Shown piece after piece: positions 58,601 through 64,000 of a stretch of DNA of 64,000 nt; positions within the stretch are counted from its first letter, which is position 1; each line of letters starts with the position of its first letter. The position numbers and the translations under genes are program-made. The notes beneath the pieces are model-generated. The model worked only from the letters and a program-made list of their open reading frames with translations, was not told the origin of the DNA and made no database searches. Source of the DNA: Pomacea canaliculata (Eukaryota; Mollusca; Gastropoda; Architaenioglossa; Ampullariidae); the NCBI RefSeq assembly GCF_003073045.1, contig NC_037599.1, positions 20,712,555 through 20,776,554 of the forward strand. Direction: 5' to 3'.

Positions 58601-61600
58601 CGCTCTTAAAATACACTATTTATAATTTTTAACGGGATTCCGGCAAAAAGTTGCCAGTGATTTTAAAAAGAAAATTGTTTTATGCACCATTGTGTGATTT
58701 GTTCACTGTGTATTGCCAAGCGGCCGTTCTTGTGTAAGATGGTGGCTGGACTTGTTCAAAAATGTCGGACTCTGTTGATAATATTTGACGTTAATATCTA
58801 CTCTTATCATAAAAGATTGACCCGTGTTTTGGGCCTGGATGGATTCGATTTTCGGTGTTTGGAACGATAGCTATGATCGGAGAAATGTGGTTTGGGTTGA
58901 AATGCCAGAAATGCCAGATGTCCCACAGAACAAGCAGTCTCTTTCAAAATAGACTTATTTTATATGTGGTTTTTTTCATTTAGAAAATTGTAATATAGGA
59001 TAAACGGCCGATCAGAAGCAGTCTATTTTAAAATATACTTAACTTTTTTGCTTTTACAACAACAAAAAATCGTAATAGAACATAAACATTCGATCGTAAG
59101 TTGGGTTGGAGAGGTAGTCGTTTTTGTTATATATACTTTGGCATGAATTATATTTGATGATAGTGATCACAAAATCTTTCCTATATAGCGATGCAATAAG
59201 GTTGAATTGTCTACTCGTGGCATGACATACCTGTGCATAAAGTGATGTAGTTTTCTTGTCTCGCGACTTCTCATGTCGAGCGTGGTTTTGGGCACTGGAG
59301 GGCAGAGAACGAATGATTTTTGCTCACCCTCTGGCGCGCTCTTTCTCTCCATTCTCTTTTCCACTGTAGTGTCTGTTTTCTAGGGTGCTAGGCTCCAGAC
59401 TAATAGAGAGATGGGTGGGGGACATCGAATCTTTAAAAAAAAAAAAAAAACACCTTTCGCAAACAAGAAGAGATGGACGGCTTAGTGTGAAACCATTACA
59501 GGGCTTTGCTGTCAAGCCGACGTCACCTGAGCAGTATCTCTTGACAGACGACAGGGAGACAGCTCAAACTTACTGGGCCTCATTGGTCTTTTTTTTTCTT
59601 TTCACACATTCACGCAGGCGCCTGCACACGCGAGTATGGAAGGTCTAGACATTTTACTTTCGCGTGCAGTTTCAGAGGAACGGTGTGGTGATGGGATGAT
59701 GGCCAGTAGACCCAGCGGCACGGGATAAATTTATTAGCTTCGACGATCATGATGTTGATTGCATTCTTGTTTTGCTGAGATGCCCTGGTAAATTTACATG
59801 AAGCACATGCATCCGAGTTGACCTTTGAACGCGCTTCGTCGTCAATGACGACGTGCGTGATAAGTGATAGCGTCTTGCGATGTCGAGTGCTGCCATAAAG
59901 ACGTTGCCTGCGCTAACACGAAGACGTTACTTGAGGACCAGCAACTCCGAGCGGAAGTATTGACGCTGACGAATTTTAAGAGCATTCTGGTCTGTGCACA
60001 GTGGTTGTTAGGGAGACACTGTAAAGCTTGAAACCTTTCTGCGTCTCTCGACCAACAATGTCGAACCGTGTGATAGGTGTCTAAGAATGTGATAGGTGTC
60101 TAAGAATGACATGGCTATTTGAATACAGACATCTGTATTACTTCCCGCGTCGGTTGTGTTATTTATAAAATGATACATAGTTATGCACATATAAATATAT
60201 ACTCAGATTTACTATAGCTGTACGTGGAGTCAGCAACCAAACTCATCAGGTAATCTGTTCCTTGACACTGTGTAAATAAAACATTTGAAACACAATGCTT
60301 TGATTTTGCCGTGGGGTGGAAGTAGGTCATTTTCTTGGAATAAGGGGGATGCACGTACCTTGGTAGAGATTTCAGAGCCAGTGTATAGCAGCCGGCGCTA
60401 GGAGCGGGGTGGGTTGGTGGCGAGCAGGGGCGACCGTCCAAGGCCCGCGTCTGATGGGGGGCCTCGTGCTAACAAGTGCACCGTCGGGATGAGACAGTCC
60501 GTAATTTTTTATTGCACTGCTACGTATGTTGTGCCGGCTTCCAAAGGCCCCTCAGTTGTATTTGCCCAAGGCCCCGCGTGCCCCTAGCGCCGGCTCTGTC
60601 CCAAACAGTTGGGAACTTCACTGGGCTGGAATCAGCTTTCACCTTCGAAGCTGGAGAGTGGTATTCTATCAGGTAGCTTGCCAAAGGACGCAGAAATCAT
60701 AATTGAAGACTCGTGTAGTGGGGGCGGGGGCTAAGCAATTTTTTCACAGGCTACAGAACTAAAGATTACAATAAGAACCCACCCCGATTTAATTATTGAT
60801 GGCTAATCCGCAAATAATCAAAACTGAGAAGGTAAGAATCATGAGCAGTGAGGTTATAGTCATGCATAAATGTTACTACAGAAAATAAAACATCATGGTG
60901 TCTTCAGAATAAGAGTAAGATATGGGTGATTGTCTCTGCTGCGTGTGCATGCAAGTACCTTCATACAATATTATTAGCCTTGGTGTCCAACAAAGGAATG
61001 TTATTGGTTGCTGACAAACAAACGTGCAGCAGTGGTCATTGGCGTCTTCTTTGGCTTCGTCTCCCGAAAGGACTCTAACTGATAGTTTTGGAAAGGAGAC
61101 AGTATCCTGCATCTTACTGCCTAGCAATTTTATTTTTTTTTTGGGGGGGGGGAGAGTGGGTAGTGGGAGGTGGTGGCTGGTAAGGCCAAGGGTCTAACCT
61201 TTAAATGAGTTCATAGAAAAAAAATCCTATCAGATTATGTTATTATCTTTATCTGTTAGAAAGCATCCTAAACTAATAATAACAGCATAAAAAATAAAAC
61301 AACAAAAAAGAGACTTTCCAAACCTTTTTCACTTTCAGAACTTCAAGTTGTATTTTTAATTACAGAATTAGAGAATGGGTTCAAAATGATGAATTCAGAA
61401 CTTCAGATCAATAACTGTGTTGTTGAATATTTTCTTACAAGTTGAGAGGAATGCTTATTAAAATGCCTTTTTTTTTTTCATTTTTGGTTGATAAAATTTG
61501 TGATTATGAGTGAGTAGAGAAGCGCTGAAGTCAGTAAAAACTAAAGTTATCACTTGATGACAAGAAACCTACATGTACATATGTTGTTGTTGCATACATG

Positions 61601-63900
61601 TTCATGTATAAAGGTGCATTTGATGCAAACCCTGACAAGCTGCATGCTTGTGCACCTTTAGGTATATTATGTGCATGTGTAAAGCATTTTGTGTCTGGCT
61701 ATTACTGGGGAAAGGTGCTATATAAATATGCCATATTATCATACGATCATAATTTTAGTAAAATTACTGTAAAACGATTGCACAAACTATGTTACAGGGT
61801 TGGAGGCGAGGATGTGCGTTTGATGCTGTGGGACACAGCTGGTCAAGAGGAGTTTGATGCCATCACAAAAGCATATTACAGAGGTGAGAAGATTATGCTG
61901 TAGCAGATTTCTTCTACCTCTCCCTAAAATTCATCATTGACAGAGCTGTGTAATCCAAATCTGACCGCACTCATATGTTTATTTACACATGAACTAATTC
62001 GCTGCTTGATTAGAGAGATGGTGTTGGTAGAGAGTGACTTTTCTTCATTTACTTCAAGGTTGAGGAACATCAGACACACAGGAGGTTTGCAAAATAATTT
62101 GGTCTGCCCTGCCCAGGCAACCTCAGGCAGGACTCAAAATTCAATAAATCTGGGAGCTTTTTTTTTCATGGAAACATAAATTTATATGAAGTGAATCATA
62201 ATAATGAAGTAAATTTTGAGGGACAAGCAGGGAGTGTCCATTATGGGATAGACAGCACACTTAAGAGTCCATGACATGACAAACGAAGACTTCTCTTTTG
62301 CTACCTGGGGCCTGTCTGTACTATGGTGAGTGTACATGCTGCGAAACTGTTAGTTGCAATCGTCACATTAGGGGTGAGTTAATTAAATATTTGATCTATA
62401 GCAGGCCAATTTTTTTTTACGTGGATAATTTTGTATGGCTCAAATGCTATAAGTATTTAAATGGCTCTTGTCAGATAAAAGGTTCCTCACGAATGATTTA
62501 CTGATTGAAGCACTTGTGTTTTTGACAGCTCAGGAGAAGGCCAGGTATAGAGCCAGAACCAGTAATGTTTTTGTTGCACCAAATAACTGTATGACTACTT
62601 TTGCATGCTCTTAATTGCATATACATATAGCTCAATTGTGTTTTAGCCTATCTACTTCTGAAATATAATATGTATTCATATTTTGACAAGAACCTGATAG
62701 TGCCAGCAATGACCTGCATAACACATGTGAGGTGCATTTGTTTAAAGTTACTGAGTAAAAGAGAAAGTATTTGCAGTTACCAAATCTAGAGTGGTAGCTT
62801 GATATTTTAAGCACACCTGCATTGTACAGAAGACTAGCAGATCACTGATGTATCAATGAAGCATTGTGTTTATTAAAGGTTAGCTCTTGACATTGATTTT
62901 AAATCATTTTCAATCTTTTCTTTACTAATGTGTGATGTCAGGTGCCCAGGCCTGTGTGCTGGCATTTTCAACAGTGGACAGGGACTCCTTTGAAGCCATT
63001 GAGACATGGAAAAAAAAGGTAAGAGTGACATAAATGTGCCTTTAAAATGTTTTGAAATAATCAGAAATTGAAGTAAATTTCTGAAAAATATTTGAAGTCT
63101 GTACAAAGAAGATTTGAAAAAAATACTGTAGCAGACTGGTATGAAAAACAAAGAGCTAGACATGAAGAACCACCTGCTGAAAGGGGAAACAAGGAAGTTT
63201 TCATGCTAGGAATGATGCTATTTTTGGACAGATCAGAGTATTGCTATGACAACTCCCTTTGCATCCTATGTTGCCAGTGACGTAAGCATCCTTGCAAATT
63301 CCCATTCACACACATGGTTCATTACATTTGTTTCTTTTCTTTGTTTTCAGGTGGAGGATGAAGTAGGAGAAATTGGCATGGTGATTGTACAGAACAAAAT
63401 AGATCTCATAGATGATGCAGTGGTTCAACCGTTTGTATAATTTATTGGATTTTTTTTTAGTTCAGACAGTTAACTAAGGAACATGGTTTTACTTTTTATC
63501 GAAAGATCTACTTGTGTACACTTTTTTATTTTTCAATCATTAATTTCAATGGAAGAATTAATATGTTTCTAAAAAATACTGTATAATATTTAATGTTTAT
63601 ATTATTTTGACAATTGATGTTATAGGTTACACAAATCATTAAGTGTATCATGGGTTTAAAGTTGACAAAGGTCTTGTTTAAATAAAAGTAATCTGAAGTC
63701 TTTGTTCTCGTTGTCAGATTGTAAATCTTGATCATTGCACTGTAGTATGTTATGCTTTAGAAGTTATTTATGGTGCTGGTAGTTTTAAACAAGATGGACA
63801 CATTTTGGCTAAAACAGAGAGGAAGCTGAAAACTTGGCCAAGAAGCTTCGACTTCGATTTTACAGGACGTCTGTGAAGGAAAACTTGAATGTCGACGAAG
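55625..63900 (+). CDS. RAB23: Ras-related small GTPase Rab23 (3' partial)
   Basis: Small GTPase; in animals Rab23 acts in membrane traffic to cilia and restrains Hedgehog signalling. Coding exons: 55625-55788, 61798-61883, 62942-63018, 63351-63430, 63818-63900, all phase-consistent, giving 163 residues before the window ends. The P-loop GNGAVGKSS lies at residues 19-27. Switch I is [11 protein letters not shown]3 is [21 protein letters not shown]4 is QNKID, and G5 is in YRTSVKEN. The string [19 protein letters not shown] is shared with vertebrate Rab23 and sets it apart from other Rabs. The first ATG (context AGGATGG, A at -3 and G at +4) gives [11 protein letters not shown]; the second ATG at 55634 aligns with the vertebrate start. 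Exon four uses a weak GTTTGT donor. The C-terminal variable region and prenylation motif lie beyond the right edge. Confidence 0.96.
56962..57122. mobile_element. Compact hAT-like MITE relic
   Basis: The left end TAATGGTGTGGGAAGATGCTT resembles the start of the 53321 element. The reverse complement of the right end is CAGTGGCATAGGAACC. The interior shares GACAGTGAACGATGTTC-like sequence with 53370-53395. Boundaries are approximate. Confidence 0.45.
60070..60107. repeat. Perfect 19-bp tandem duplication
   Basis: GTGATAGGTGTCTAAGAAT occurs twice in direct succession in the RAB23 first intron. Confidence 0.9.
60389..60598. mobile_element. hAT-type MITE with CCGGCGCTAGG termini
   Basis: The left end CAGCCGGCGCTAGGAG and the reverse complement of the right end, CAGAGCCGGCGCTAGGGG, form terminal inverted repeats. 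The interior holds AAGGCCCCGCG-type sequence often seen in such short elements. No target duplication was confirmed and there is no coding capacity. Confidence 0.55.
61660..61745 (+). mobile_element. SINE-like 3' tail
   Basis: GGGGAAAGGTGCTATATAAATATGCCATATTATCAT matches the form of animal SINE/LINE 3' tails that end in a GCTATATAAAT motif and a short repeat. It lies just before RAB23 exon two. The 5' part was not identified. Confidence 0.4.
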
Positions 63901-64000
63901 GTGAACTATGACACATAGGTCTTTGATGAGATAAAGTTTTTATAGATCAGAAGGCAGCATAGTATTATGTATATAAGCAGACAAGAAATGGAAGATGGAG

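Larger units (their letters stand above)
55789..61797 (+). other. RAB23: RAB23 first intron with MITE relics
   Basis: An intron of about 6 kb runs from a GTAAGA donor to a GTTACAG acceptor. It contains a compact hAT-like relic (56962-57122), a 19-bp tandem duplication (60070-60107), a CAG(AG)CCGGCGCTAGG-ended MITE (60389-60598), a G-rich tract near 61141-61185 and a SINE-like tail at about 61660-61745. No nested gene is recognised. Confidence 0.7.

Overview
The window reads as AT-rich nuclear DNA of a lophotrochozoan animal, most likely a mollusc. It holds five intron-rich genes whose proteins resemble vertebrate orthologues throughout, separated by introns and gaps that carry degraded transposable elements. 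The taxon is an inference from protein similarity and repeat style, not from a diagnostic sequence.

Layout, left to right. (1) 1-14.6 kb: an RFX1/2/3-type winged-helix transcription factor on the minus strand. Ten coding exons are resolved (start codon at 10645-10647, last exon here 247-338) and the 3' half runs off the left edge. Its upstream region (10.7-14.6 kb) holds several small DNA-transposon relics and a GC-richer promoter-like stretch at 13.7-14.6 kb. (2) 14.6-26 kb: no convincing host gene. There is a tRNA-derived SINE at 19.0 kb and a frameshifted endonuclease/reverse-transcriptase LINE relic on the minus strand at 23.3-25.1 kb. (3) 26-37.4 kb: two CTR-family (SLC31-type) copper transporter genes in tandem on the plus strand, with the same intron phases. 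(4) 37.4-48.8 kb: USP14, the proteasome-associated deubiquitinase, complete on the minus strand in 18 coding exons (482 residues). (5) 48.8-64 kb: an intergenic region with a second copy of a TTAA-bounded inverted-repeat element, then RAB23 on the plus strand (five exons resolved, 3' end off the right edge) with a first intron of about 6 kb.

The genes are not an operon; each has its own introns and strand. USP14 and the second CTR gene are convergent, and USP14 and RAB23 are divergent across about 6.9 kb. RFX factors and Rab23 are both tied to cilia in animals, but nothing in the sequence shows a link here.

Exon joins were made by hand from GT/AG sites, reading-frame phase and protein similarity. 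The first exon of the upstream CTR gene, non-coding first exons, and transcript ends are not settled. I did not find a clear unprecedented system. The best leads are the TTAA-bounded inverted-repeat family, a 28-bp palindrome flanked by 9-bp direct repeats, and the tandem CTR pair.
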